The notes below the pieces were generated by a model. The model did no database searches. It was not told the DNA's origin and saw nothing but the letters and a program-made list of their open reading frames with translations. Of a DNA stretch of 64,000 nt, positions 49,156-60,118 are shown piece after piece (positions within the stretch are counted from its first letter, which is position 1; each line of letters begins with the position of its first letter). Origin of the DNA: Cladochytrium replicatum (taxonomy: Eukaryota > Chytridiomycota > Chytridiomycetes > Cladochytriales > Cladochytriaceae); the NCBI GenBank assembly GCA_025526935.1, contig JAHLKD010000106.1, positions 1 through 64,000 on the forward strand, in the 5' to 3' direction. The translations under genes were made by a program, and so were the position numbers.

Positions 49156-52100
49156 ATGAAGGCATTCAATAAGCTGTTCAACCCAAAGGACAAGACGGCC
49201 AAGACGGCTAAGAAGGAATCAGCGATTGTCACGGTGCAATCTCTCAGCCCTCTCAACAATGACACAGTGCTCGTGCAGTTGGAATTGCCACCCGACGTCA
49301 GTTTCAGTGACTTTGCTGCCGCTGCCCTCTCAAAGCTCGACCTGGCCGGCCACCGCTTCAACGGACATTCGCCGCAATTTCTCATCAATACCGCTGTCCA
49401 TTTTGGATAATCGCGATGTTGCCAACGCTATAATGTCCAAGTCCCAAGTTTTTGTCGAATGGCGAGTGCGCGAGGTAAGTTGCATTCCCTTGTCATGCTC
49501 ATTTTACTAATCACATAAACACTTAGATCGCCAATTCATCGTTACCGCTGCCAGTTCCTGTACCTCTCACGGCGGCTAACTGGATATGCAAAGAGCATCG
49601 GACCGCCAGTCATGATATTTTCGTCTCGTATCGTCGCGAAAACGAAGGAGACCTTGTGACGACCCTGGTGCCGTACCTGGAGAAGGTTGGGAAGCGGCGC
49701 TTGGGCAACAAAATGAGCGTTTTCTGGGAAATGTCTTAATGATGCCCAGAACTGGAAAGAAGGGTTCATCAATGGCTTACAGCAGAGCCGGGTCATCGTT
49801 TACCTTCTCAGCGCAGAATCTTTCACGACAATGAACCAAAATGTTCTTGCTGGGTATGTTGCACCGACGGACATTGTATAATGTGCTGATCAAATTTGAA
49901 AAATCACAGCAAGGAAGATGATGTACTGATAGAGATTGAAAATGGGATTGAACTTGCCGAATATTCCCCCAATGTTCGCCTGTGTCCTGTGCTCCTAGAC
50001 ACCATTGACGGAGACGGGAGTGTTATTCCATTCACCAAACTTCCAAAGTTTGATCCAGTACTGAAGTCATTCTCAAATGATCAGCTTGTCAGTGTCTTCT
50101 CTCCAGATGCTTTTGTTAAAAGTCAGAGCAGGTCAGGCAGAACTCTTTGTGACACTATATCCAGGCTTTTTCAAAACAACTGTATTCATCTTACTCCTAC
50201 TGAAGGAAAGCTGTATCAGGTTGCGTACAATGTAATTGACTTAGTGAGACCTCTGTCGAAGGTTGCATCAGGTTTGTTACTTGCTAATTTAATCTCTACC
50301 AAACTAATTATTATTGTCACTAGATAATTTGAGCACATTGCCAGAGCCTCCAGTGCATTTTGTTGGACGTAGCAATATATTGTCAGATGTTCAGATGCAA
50401 CTTATTAATCATGGTGCAGCTATTCTGGTTGCACAAGGCGGCATGGGCAAATTGAGCATTGCACTCCAGTACGTCAAGCAGCATGGAAGGTTTTATGATT
50501 CAATCTTTTGGATTCCCTGCAACACAGCTGCAACTGCAATATCTGCTCTGTGTAGTTATGCTGGTTCACACTTTCACTTGACAACCTTTGAAACTATTGC
50601 TCCTGAAGATCTTGTTCGGTTCATGAGTGAGAAACTGTCCAAGATTCATTGCTACCTACTCATCCTTGACAATGTTGATGATGAATCAGTGCTTGATCAA
50701 GTTTTAGATTCTGTGATATTGAGTGGAGATGTCCTTGTAACTTCTCGATCCAATAGCAGTTTGGAAGTGAAGATGAGAAGTTGGGTTGATCCGCTAGTCG
50801 AAACTATTCATGTTGAAACTTGGTCAAGTGATATATCACACCAATTCTTGATGCAGCGATTGAGCAAAAGATATCAGTATCTCATTTCAAGTCAGAATGA
50901 GGTTGCAGCTCTCTGCAAACTTCTTCAACACATTGATGGGCTTCCTCTTGCAGCAGAGCAAGCTGCTGCATTCATAGAAAGACAGCAGTGTAGCTTCTCT
51001 GATCTTGTTGTACGTATCAACAGTTACCTGCCTCAAGATCCTGATTCCAGAGTTGGCATTGCATCTTTGTCACTATCAGTGATTGTCAAGGCAGGTCTTG
51101 ACACGATTGGCCCTGCTGCATCATTGCTTATTCAAGTTCTTTCATTCTATGGCAGTCGTGATATTCCATTTGACATAGTCAATCAAGTTGTATTCCTGTT
51201 ATCTGAATGCAAATTTGAAGGCACTTCAAAATCAGATTTCGATTCTCTTTTGTTGCTTCGGCAATTACGCAGTCAGTCACTTGTCTACAACTCTGCCAAC
51301 AACAGGCTGACAACACATTCACTTATTCAGCAAGTTGTTATGTCAGAAACTTTATTGTCAACAAGACCTCAGTTGACACAAATATCTCTACAGTCATTGC
51401 TCACATTATTTCCACCAAAAATTGATGATCAGGTTGAGAGTTCAAAGATTCCGTTGGCAACAGTGCTCCTCTCTCACACAGAGGCCGCAGCTAAAAAAAT
51501 TCTCCCAGATTCAGTCGACAACCCTTCAGAGTCATTTGGCACATTAGATGATTTACAATGGCAGTGCCAATCCTTCTGCCTATTTGTTGGATATTACACT
51601 CAGTGCATGGATGTACTGAATGATATGTACTCAAGAAAAGTAGCACATTACAACACACTTGAACATAAACATATTGCTTCAACACTAAACAGCATGGGAG
51701 TAGTTTCATTAAGGCAGGGCAAATATGCAAAAGCAGCAAATTTCTTAAAAGACTCCCATGGTATCAAGATGAAACTATACCGCACGAGTGAACATCCAGA
51801 CGTAGCAGAAACTCTGTTGTATATGGGACAGGTTGCAGATAGCCAAGGTGACTATGCCAAAGCAATGCAACTGTATGAAGAGTGTCTTGCAATATATGTT
51901 AAAGCATATGGAACACGAGAGCATGCTGAAGTGGCCACAACACTCGGCTGTATGGGCAGTGTTGCAAAAAGTCAAGGTGACTATGCCAAAGCAATGCAAC
52001 TGTATGAAGAGTGTCTTGCAATATATGTTAAAGCGTATGGAACACGAGAGCATGCATCAGTGGCCACAACACTCAACTGTATGGGACAGGTTGCAAATAG

Positions 52101-52743
52101 GCAAGGTGACTATGCCAAAGCAATGCAACTGTATGAAGAGGATCTTGCAATCAAAGTGAAAGCATATGGAACACGCAAGCATGCATCAGTGGCCACAACA
52201 CTCAACTGTATGGGACATGTTGCAGATAGGCAAGGTGACTATGCGAAAGCAATGCAACTGTATGAAGAGTCTCTTGCGATATAAGTGAAGGCATATGGAA
52301 CACCAGAGCATCCGTCAGTAGCCACAACACTCAACAGTATGGGACAGGTTGCATATAGGCAAGGTGACTATGCCAAAGCAATGCAACTGTATGAAGAGGA
52401 TCTTGCAATATATGTTAAAGCATATGGAACACGAGAGCATGCTGAAGTGGCCACAACACTCAACTGTATGGGACAGGTTGCAGATAGGCAAGGTGACTAT
52501 GCCAAAGCAATGCAACTGTTTGAAGAGTCTCTTGCAATCAAAGTCAGAGTATATGGAACACGAGAGCACCCTTCAGTTGCAATCACATTACACTTTATGA
52601 GTGTGTGCTATTACAAAATGGTTGACATGTCAGGAATGCAGAGGTGTGCAGATGAAGCACTGCAGATATATTCACAATGCCTTCCACCAGGTCATCCACA
52701 CGTAGCAGCATTGCTTGAGTTTCTGAGTGACGTGTCTAGATAG
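49156..52743 (+). pseudogene. TIR - NB-ARC - TPR (NLR/STAND-like) gene with three disabling lesions
   Basis: Four exons fit by phase: 49156-49474, 49527-49853, 49910-50271, 50324-52743. Residues ~1-105 may be a PB1-like ubiquitin fold (LELPPDVSFSDF; weak). A TIR domain follows (HDIFVSYRRENEGDL, then NDAQNWKEGFINGLQQSRVI, LLSAES, and DDVLIEIENGIELA with the likely catalytic Glu). The NB-ARC ATPase has Walker A QGGMGKLS, Walker B CYLLILDNVDD, DVLVTSRS, GLPLAAEQAA and THSLIQQVV in the MHD position. About eight TPRs end at TAG 52741. Lesions: a frameshift at about 49362-49366, a second inside the TIR at about 49727 (stop at 49737), and TAA at 52282-52284 where sister repeats have Lys or Tyr codons. 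In plants, animals and bacteria TIR domains cleave NAD or signal in immunity. Composition is AT-rich from ~49900. Confidence 0.85.
51848..52610 (+). repeat. TPR-coding tandem array, 129-bp unit, six near-identical copies
   Basis: The core GACTATGCCAAAGCAATGCA recurs with exact 129-base spacing (marker base at 51856, 51985, 52114, 52243, 52372 and 52501). The unit is 43 codons, one longer than the usual 42-residue kinesin-light-chain-type TPR. Units are far more alike at DNA level than protein constraint needs, which suggests recent duplication or gene conversion. Flanking TPRs on both sides are diverged. Confidence 0.95.
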
Positions 52744-53403
52744 AATTTGGAGAATGGTATATTAAATAACATGAATTGTCAAGCATTGGATTAGAATTTG
52801 CCCGTGACGTTGTATCAATAACTAGTATCAATAACACCGTATCAATAACACTAATAAAATCAATGACACTGTCTTGTTACTATTTAATTTTGTTTTGAAT
52901 CTCTCCCTACCAACTCCCAACTCTCTACCCCTAATGTATTTATTTGTTTGTTATTTGTTTTTAACTGTTACATTCCAATAACGATTACAGTAATATTCTT
53001 GAAAAAATCTCCATCCACTCAAAACAAAGGATTATCAATCTCATCATGCTTATTCTGAGCCTGTGACAATCGTGCTAGTGCTTCGCAATACCAGGAATGA
53101 AGCTGCCCAGAAAAACGTGGCCAAGGCTTGTGGAAAGCCGTGCCAAATAGGTTTGAAAATAAGCTTACGGTAATAATGATTTGATGATACAAGATTGTTG
53201 CAAAGGTAGAGCTCGCCAGAAAATCGGAGAACTCGGCTGAACGGAAGTCATGCTCACGCTGGGAGCTTAACAAGAGCTGGTGTCGAATATTTATCCACCA
53301 ATTTTATATTTATAATGCAATTGAAGTCATGTTTCTTTAGATCAGGGAAGTTTGCTCATCTGAAGTGAAATACAGCACACAATGTCCACCGATCACGACA
53401 TTT
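52744..53403. other. AT-rich spacer with TATCAATAACA-type minisatellite
   Basis: At 52814-52860 the word TATCAATAACA with short variants is repeated several times. A small minus-strand frame at 53019-53273 lacks an ATG start in frame; a spliced alternative from an ATG at about 53254 is possible but resembles no family. The rest is AT-rich 3' flank of the TIR gene. Confidence 0.5.
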
Positions 53404-55843
53404 TCAGCGTCGCGGAGTTGTCAGAGAAGAAAGCAACAACTTTATCGAGGCATCATTCTAGCATGTCGATCGAGTAAGCATCAAAGATAAACTTGCGTGT
53501 GATTACACCGTTTTACCTGAAGGATACACGTTTTTGTGCTGCGAATGTTCTCGAGCTGAACAAAAGCAGTCAGTCAATTGACGTTTAATTTCGGCATTGC
53601 GCTGTAATACCTGCTCTTCCACATCTCTCTCGACCTGCTTCAACTTTTCTTCCACCGGTTGCAATGTCCCTTCCGTTATACTAATAGCAAGTCAAAATTT
53701 ATAGGTCATTCATTTGATTGCGATGTCTCTCACTTTGCTTCATCATTTAAAGACTCCTTGTACTTCTCGGCTTCCGCTTTCCACATCTCCAACTCCCTAT
53801 TCATGCTATCCACGTCCTCCTGCACATAATGGATCATCTTCCCCAACGGGTTCGTAGATCTACACAGCGACTGAATCAAGTCCCTCAATGCCACGATCTA
53901 AAGGGAAAAGGTAGAAACCTGTCAGTCCAAGAGAAGAAAAACGCCGTAGCACAAAAATTAGTTTCTGAACCTCCTTCTTTTCGCTGGCTTTGTCGGGAAT
54001 GATCTGAACCGCCGTCTTCTTTGTTTGCTCCCCTGGTTCGCCTTCGAGCTCTTTTTTGGTTTCGAGTATCTTTCGAACCAAACCACCTTTTTGTAAATAG
54101 AGTAGATCGAGTTTAGACGCATTCGGCTTTGGCATTATTTGTAAATACCATGTTGCGCATCTGGGTCTAGCACGGTAGATTCGTTTGCGACCTGTAGTAG
54201 AACCAAAACATATAGATCAGCTTCGGCGATGTAAACCTCCAAAGCTAGCATCACCTCCACTTCAGCCGTCATGTCTTCAGTAGGAATAATCACATACTCC
54301 TCGTCGTCATCCACTTTTCTCGCCCCCTCCTGAATGATCAAGTGCGAAGGTCTTCCCAAACCGACCCAAAAAATTAATAAGACAAGAAAAGCAAACTAGA
54401 TTGTTTGTTCTCTTTACCCTGTTTCTCGAACTGCAACTTCCGGCGGACGTTGTTTGGGCGGAGCAGGTCTGGCGCTCGCGGGTCTCTCACGCCTGCTCAC
54501 CTGTGCAACAGGTTTCAGCTGCCTCTCCTCCGCATCAGCATCGGAATGTTTCACAGCCCTTTCATCTTCATAAATCAGTAAAATTCAGTGATTTTTGAGT
54601 AGAAAAAGTCATCATCTCAATCATACCGGTCTCATTCAATCCTCCTTGATCAACAGTCGCTGAAAGATCCGTGACTGACTGGCTCTGGCTTTCTTCAAGC
54701 CGCTTCTGTGCTTGCGAAGAGGTTGGCTGCTGCTGCTGTTGCTGCACTTTTGGTTGAGCCTGAGATGGATTGGACGGTTGCGGTATCGGCGGCCTCTGTG
54801 CGTTCTGTTGTTGTTGTAGGGTTTGCACTTCCTCTTTAACCGGAGCTTGCTGTCGCTGCTGTTGTTGTTGCTGCGGTGGCTGCTGCTGCTGTTGTACTTG
54901 CTGCTTAGGAGCGGGATGTTTAGATTGAACAGGGGGGTTTGTTTGGGGCTGAGAAACTCTGCTTGGCGCTTCTGCTCGCGGTGGTGCAGCAGATCCACTT
55001 TCGACAAAAAAAGTAGAACAAATATCAATTTGTGTGGACTGAGGACGGTATGTTTTTGCATGTCTACGTTACTTTGAGCTAGCAGGAGGTCTTGCACTCT
55101 GCGGATGCGCTGGTTTTGCACTAGGTGGGGGTCGTCGTTTGCTAACAAAAAACAAAAACAGCAAAATTTTGTCAAGAAGAAGCTATGGTCGTAAGAAGTT
55201 ACCCTTGATGTTCCCCAGCCAACACCCGCCTCACAGCGTCCGTTGTATCGATCTTTTGTTTTAAACATTTGATGAATCTTAAACCGAAGAGAATTATAAT
55301 TCCTGGTACCTTTTTCAAGATTACCTTTCCAATTAACTGAATAAAGAGATTTGTTTCTTCTGGATCCATTCCCGCAACGATCTTCAAGGGGTTTGCGCGA
55401 ACCTCGACCCCGGTTGAAAGACCTGATTGTGGGGATCGATAGCATCACCGAAAAACCTTTACATTGACTTGTCATTCATTTTACCAACGCAATCGATCAT
55501 TTTTGTCAAGTACGCAACTTTCGCATCCTTCTCCTTGATTTTCGATTATCAATGCGCTGCTTCGATATCTACCAAATTTGTTCACCTTGACATTTTCCGA
55601 ATTCATCTCGTTCTCATCATACAGTCCCCCAGCGAAACCCGTAGTTCTGATTAACTCGCTGAACATGTCATGCAAGTAACGAAATGGTGGTTTTGATAGC
55701 AGTTTCGGGTTCAACGGTGGCTTCTTGATGATCCTGCCCATGATCTCGGCGGTGTTCTTCATCAGATCGTCTAGCGATTTCTGTCCCTGCTGGGTGCTTC
55801 CCTGATCACCACCGCCTGCCCCTGCCAGATTCTGTGTCGACAT
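53404..55843 (-). CDS. IFT54: Intraflagellar transport protein IFT54 (TRAF3IP1/MIP-T3)
   Basis: Fourteen exons: 55586-55843, 55485-55533, 55310-55422, 55203-55252, 55073-55141, 54627-54997, 54418-54565, 54255-54351, 54149-54191, 53971-54086, 53734-53897, 53611-53680, 53517-53555, 53404-53457. They total 1641 bases, 546 residues. The N-terminal CH-like domain matches the family closely: PPLNPKLLSKPPFRYLHDMF, ANPLKIVAGMDPEETN and TDAVRRVLAGEHQG. The middle is Gln/Pro-rich and unstructured. The C-terminal coiled coil has SLCRSTNPLGKMIHYVQEDV and DSMNRELEMWKAE, then ends NDASIKLLLSSLTTPRR like other IFT54 proteins. IFT54 is an IFT-B complex subunit that binds tubulin, kinesin-2 and IFT20. MSTQNLAG at 55843 is preferred as start; an in-frame upstream ATG at 55903 exists. 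It diverges from UBC9. Confidence 0.95.
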
Positions 55844-55927
55844 GTTCCGAGTTCCAAAATCTGTGATTTCACCAGCTCCCCCGCGTTCAAGCCTCCATTC
55901 CATTTCAACATTTCAACGACATAGAAA
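55844..55927. promoter_or_regulatory. Short bidirectional promoter (IFT54 / UBC9)
   Basis: Eighty-four bases separate the two start codons; if IFT54 starts at the upstream ATG (55903) only 24 remain. No TATA box is evident. Inferred from layout. Confidence 0.5.
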
Positions 55928-56545
55928 ATGAGCTCGATTTGCACGGCGAGACTGCAGGAGGAGAGGCGGCAGTGGAGGAAGGACCACCGTAAGAACACTA
56001 AATAAATGGCGTATCACCCAGCTGCTGACTTGCTCTTTTACCATCTCTCACAGCCTACGGTTTCTGGGCTAGGCCAAAGAAAGGTCCAGACAATGCACTC
56101 AACTTGATGGAATGGGAAGTCGGTATTCCCGGTAACAGACGAAAATAGCAACCCTCCATTTACTCTTCAGTAGCGTGAATCTAAATTTCCATCACCGCAA
56201 ACAGGCAAACCAGCAACACCATGGGAAGGTGGTGTTTACAAGCTAACGATGCAGTTCCCTGACGACTATCCTCAAAAACCACCGAAATGCAAATTTGTGG
56301 GCGGCCTCTTTCATCCCAACGTGTATCCCTCCGGAACCGTCTGCCTTTCCATCTTGAATGAAGAGGAAGGGTGGAAACCGGGTCTTACCGTGAAGCAGAT
56401 ATTGTTGGGAATCCAGGACTTGCTGGACGACCCAAACCCGAACTCGCCCGCTCAACGAGAGGCTTACCAGATGTTCACACAGCACCGCGCAGAATACGAG
56501 AACAAAGTTAGGCAGCAGGCGAAGCAGCATGCTCTAGTGGATTGA
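55928..56545 (+). CDS. UBC9: SUMO-conjugating E2 enzyme Ubc9
   Basis: Three exons (55928-55988, 56054-56131, 56205-56545) give 159 residues, the family length. Ubc9 hallmarks are [19 protein letters not shown] at the N terminus (the SUMO- and E1-binding face), [20 protein letters not shown], and [20 protein letters not shown]. The active-site Cys falls at residue 93, as in yeast and human Ubc9, with the HPN motif ten residues before it. The C-terminal helices contain [18 protein letters not shown]. The enzyme takes SUMO from the E1 and transfers it to lysines of nuclear and cytosolic targets. It converges on the Yos9 gene. Confidence 0.98.
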
Positions 56546-56692
56546 GAAAGTTGAATTTAGAGGGTCGCAACGCTGCTGCAGCGATATACAATGCCATTGG
56601 GTTGGCTCACCTGTTTCTTATATCATTTTTATTCTTTTGTATGCATTGTATTTTAACGAAAAATGTGTTAGCACCTTTTGCTCTGCAAGAAA

Positions 56693-58181
56693 CTATTTCT
56701 CCTCCTCTTCTTCATCGCTTTTTTGGGGGGATTCTTCATCAGTTTTAGGCTTCCCCAGATCCTTCAAGAGTCCGCGAAGCACATTTACAAGTTGTTCATC
56801 CAGTGCGCCGCCTGCATTTGATACAATTCCCTCAAACTCCTCAGAGGTGCTTTCCGAATCCCCATCACTCGACTGTTGATTCGAAAACAAGCTCCCCGCA
56901 TCCACATTCAGTCGGTTCCCATTCCGATCAATAATGAACGCTTTGATATTCGATTTCCCCAATTTTTTAACCCCTGCTTGATCCGAAGATGTCGACGACG
57001 AAATGCCCGGTTCTGCGGGACCCCGTTCCTGCATCTCTCGCTCTCGCAAAATGTCTCTGATAGACGATGCCTGCTTCCTATCTTCATCTTCGAGTGCACT
57101 CCCGTCTCCAAGTGCCGGAAGATTTGGGGGCGGGAGTGGTGCGCATGTGATTCCCTGCGAAGTGTGCAAAAATTTCGGTCGGAAGGCAGCATCTGTGCAC
57201 AGACGCTGTGTGTTGACTGTGATCAAGTACGAACATGTCCCAGTTTCCGTTACGAAAGAAATATGATCCGGACCGTAAGCGCAATGGAACTGGAGAGCAA
57301 TATATCAGCGACCACACATTTCGGGTAAGGCTTTTTTTTCTCAATCGAAGCACACCTGGACTTCGGTTCTCCGCGGTAGGCCAGTGAGATCACAGATGGT
57401 TCCACCGCCCCAGGTCTGCTTCACGTACGTAGACACCTTCACGCCATCCTCGTACTCCCCCAACTGCATAAGCTCCTGACTCCCCGATCCCGACGCCGAA
57501 TGCGGTTTCGATGGCAATCCCGGAAGACTCTCCGCCGCGGCTCCATAACGCCCTAGAAAGAACTCGAGCGCCTTATCATCGCGACCGGGAATCGCATCGT
57601 GGAACTGCCGAATGTGTCGGCCATAGCAAATCTCATACGTCCAATAGGTCTCTTGCTAAAATACCGAAAAATTGGATATAAACTCTTATCTGCTAGCCAT
57701 TGAAATATTCCAATTCACCACGCACCATGTATAAACACTTTGACTTTGCCAAGGGATCCAGCAACGTCAACGCAGTATCCAACATCCCCTTGCGCCGCAC
57801 CGCCTCCTCATCATCTTCTTCCGCCTCTCTCCGCTCATTGTCGAGTTCTGGCGGTGGTGGGATTTGGCACACGTACTTTCGGCCGTTCGCACTCAGCGGG
57901 AGGATAACTATATTTGGATCGTCCTGTAACACGGATAAACCCCGTTCTCAGCATTCCGTACCAACAAATTTGAAATTTAATAAGAATACCGTGTCGATTC
58001 CCTGGATCTCTGACTGTGTGAGCATGGATTGTTGCAGCATGAGACGGTATTGTGGATGGGAGTGCAGGTCCGTGTACACCAAGTTTGACGGCGAGCCTGC
58101 TCGCAGTGCATATGCTGGCGATGTGAGGATGAGCCATGCACCCGCAGCTCCGATCGCAGCGCTCTTGAGCATCATCTTCAT
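56693..58181 (-). CDS. YOS9: ER lectin of ER-associated degradation (Yos9/OS-9)
   Basis: Four exons (57990-58181, 57726-57923, 57356-57655, 56693-57289) give 428 residues. A signal peptide ends near residue 26 (SPAYA-LRAG). An MRH (mannose-6-phosphate-receptor homology) domain follows, with KCLYM, TYWTYEICYGRHIRQFHD, YVKQTWGGGTICDLTGLPRR, EVQFHCAYGPDHISFV and ETGTCSYLITVNTQRLC. These supply the Tyr, Gln, Arg and Glu type residues that bind trimmed mannose, and the paired Cys. The C terminus is acidic and ends in Lys after a Glu run; I see no HDEL-type retention signal, unlike yeast Yos9. The protein delivers misfolded glycoproteins to the Hrd1 ligase. The last exon looks like a separate gene unless the 66-base intron after EVQ is removed; the restored EVQFHC proves the join. 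Confidence 0.93.
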
Positions 58182-58319
58182 CGTTGCGAGGTGTTCCTTA
58201 GCTCCTGTGGGAACTTCGCTTGTGGCGCGAGTTCATTGGGCCAAAAGGGTGGGAAAGTTGTGCCACTACTAATTGTATGGTTGTTTTCTCTACGCTTGAG
58301 CTTTTGTCCAATGCAATAC

Positions 58320-59960
58320 TTCCATAGAAAATCCCCAGCTGAAAGATTCCTCAACGAGTTTGACAGCAACGTGAGGCTTGGCTGCGAGCTTCCAAACCTG
58401 TGCCCTGACAGCGTCTGCCATCGTCTTTGGTCCAGAAACAACAACTGCAACCGCAGCACCACCGTCAAGGATCTCGCACTCCAGCACAGAATTCACTTCC
58501 ACTCTCGCTCGCACCTTCCCTCCCAACATATACCCCTTTGAACAGTTTTAACCAGATTCTCCAAAGCGGATTTCCAACTCCTGTCTCGGGCCGCCCAGTA
58601 CAGCTTGACCCGGCCAGAATGGGTGCAGTAAGTGAGTCACTGCGGTGATGCCTACTCAGCCGGCAATCATGACATGTTTCGGGTGTAGGGAAGTGTATGT
58701 ACGTTTATCCCAAAGCTAAGACACCAGGAACCTCGATCTTGACACACTCGTCATCAATGGACGAAGCGATTGCTTTCCTCAAAAGACCTTTTCGAACGAC
58801 CCGAACCAAACGCACCGCGCAGTCGAAACTCCATTCTGGAATTGTGACGAACATCCAGCTCTCGTAACCCCACTCGCAACCAGACCGGTTGGTATGCAAC
58901 AAGCTTCCTGCAGCACCCAGAATCGCGATCGCAATGTGCCCGTTCAGGAACCACGCGTACGCCCGTTCTCGGATTGGAAGGATGGAATGAAATAGGATGA
59001 TGAACATCCACAGTCCGATGATTCCCCAGTTCCAATACGGCAGCTGGCTCTCAGTAGCATGAAATGATACCTCTTGATAAAGATGCAAAGCAGAGCTAGG
59101 CGCCTTCGACGGTTGCAATGAAAGCAATCCACTTGTGAAGGAACACGTACGTCGGGCAACTCCAGTCCGTGAGCCACAGAAGGACGCTTTTACGGCTTGA
59201 GAATAGGAAGAGAAAAGGGATGTTTGGCAGCGCACGTGCGGTTGGCTAAGCAGGCGATGATCTCGCCTTTTGGCGTCGCCGAACCACGAGCTTGGTTGGC
59301 GCGACTGGTAGCCCACTGACATTAGGTGACATTGGTTGCGATGTTGAACAGGGCTTTCCCGCGATTCGGTGCGAGTCTGAGACCGAAGAAGATAGGGACG
59401 ATGGCTGAGTCTCGAAGAGGGGCCGGTCAAGGAACCCCGCGACGAGCGATTTTGTTCGAGTTAGCAGCAGCACATTGGATGCATAATGTAAAGAGAATTA
59501 ACCCGTATCTGGAGTTATTGTCTCCTGCCTGAGCGAACGCAGTCAAAGCATTCCAGTTTGCCTCGTAATCTGCTGTGGCGACCGTTCAACGTGGCGATCC
59601 CGATCACAGAGTTGCAAGCGAAAGCACAGGTGGGCTTGTAACTGTCGATGCCGTATCCGATGAGTCCATGGCCAGCTCGAGCTTCAACAAAGTCTCGGCG
59701 ACCAACTGGAGAGCAAAGAAGAAGCTCGATTTCGACCCATCTGTGAAAGATGTGTTTTTGGGGCAAAAGGGAGAACGCGGTGTCCTCTAATACTGGACGA
59801 TACGGGAGGCTTGTGGTGTTTTGCATTGGCTGCATATCAAAAAAGCAAAAATCGCGCATCCGTAGTACCACACTTCCCGTTTTGGAAACTAGCAAAGCAC
59901 AGGCAGTTTTGCGAACTATTTGCAACGGTCTCAACCGCAGCACTTCGTAGCATTTCACCC
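58320..59960 (-). pseudogene. Truncated tandem copy of the neighbouring ferric reductase
   Basis: Minus-strand reading recovers pieces of the intact paralogue at 60119-62291 in the same order. The N-terminal Cys-rich part is at about 59680-59560 (VEARAGHGLIGYGIDSYKPT), with its second half deleted. The membrane part lies at about 59470-58730 (SVGYQSRQPSSWFGDA, PYWNWGIIGLWMFI, NGHIAIAILGAAGSLLHT), interrupted by frameshifts. The copy then stops after IDDECVKIEVPGV, and the FAD-binding and linker region (about 180 residues) is missing. It resumes at about 58640-58330 with the NADPH-binding tail (SGPKTMADAVRAQVWKL, HVAVKLVEESFSW). One of the first heme ligands is in a shifted frame. It cannot encode a working enzyme. 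Confidence 0.88.
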
Positions 59961-60118
59961 GTCTTCACTCAAACGTATGTTTTTTTGGTGGTAGCGAAGC
60001 CATAATTTGTTCTGAGTGCAGGTTTAACCAAAAAATCTTATGGTCATTTCAGATCTACACTTCGAAACCAACTTTTTATTCAAAAGAATATCCATAGAAA
60101 CCTTACACACAAATAGAA

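Noticed and set aside
53019-53273. Small minus-strand membrane protein gene
   Set aside because: No in-frame ATG, and alternative splicing gives several incompatible products, none recognised.
56693-57226. Separate small acidic-protein gene
   Set aside because: Removing a 66-base intron joins it to Yos9 and restores the conserved EVQFHC segment, so it is the last exon of that gene.
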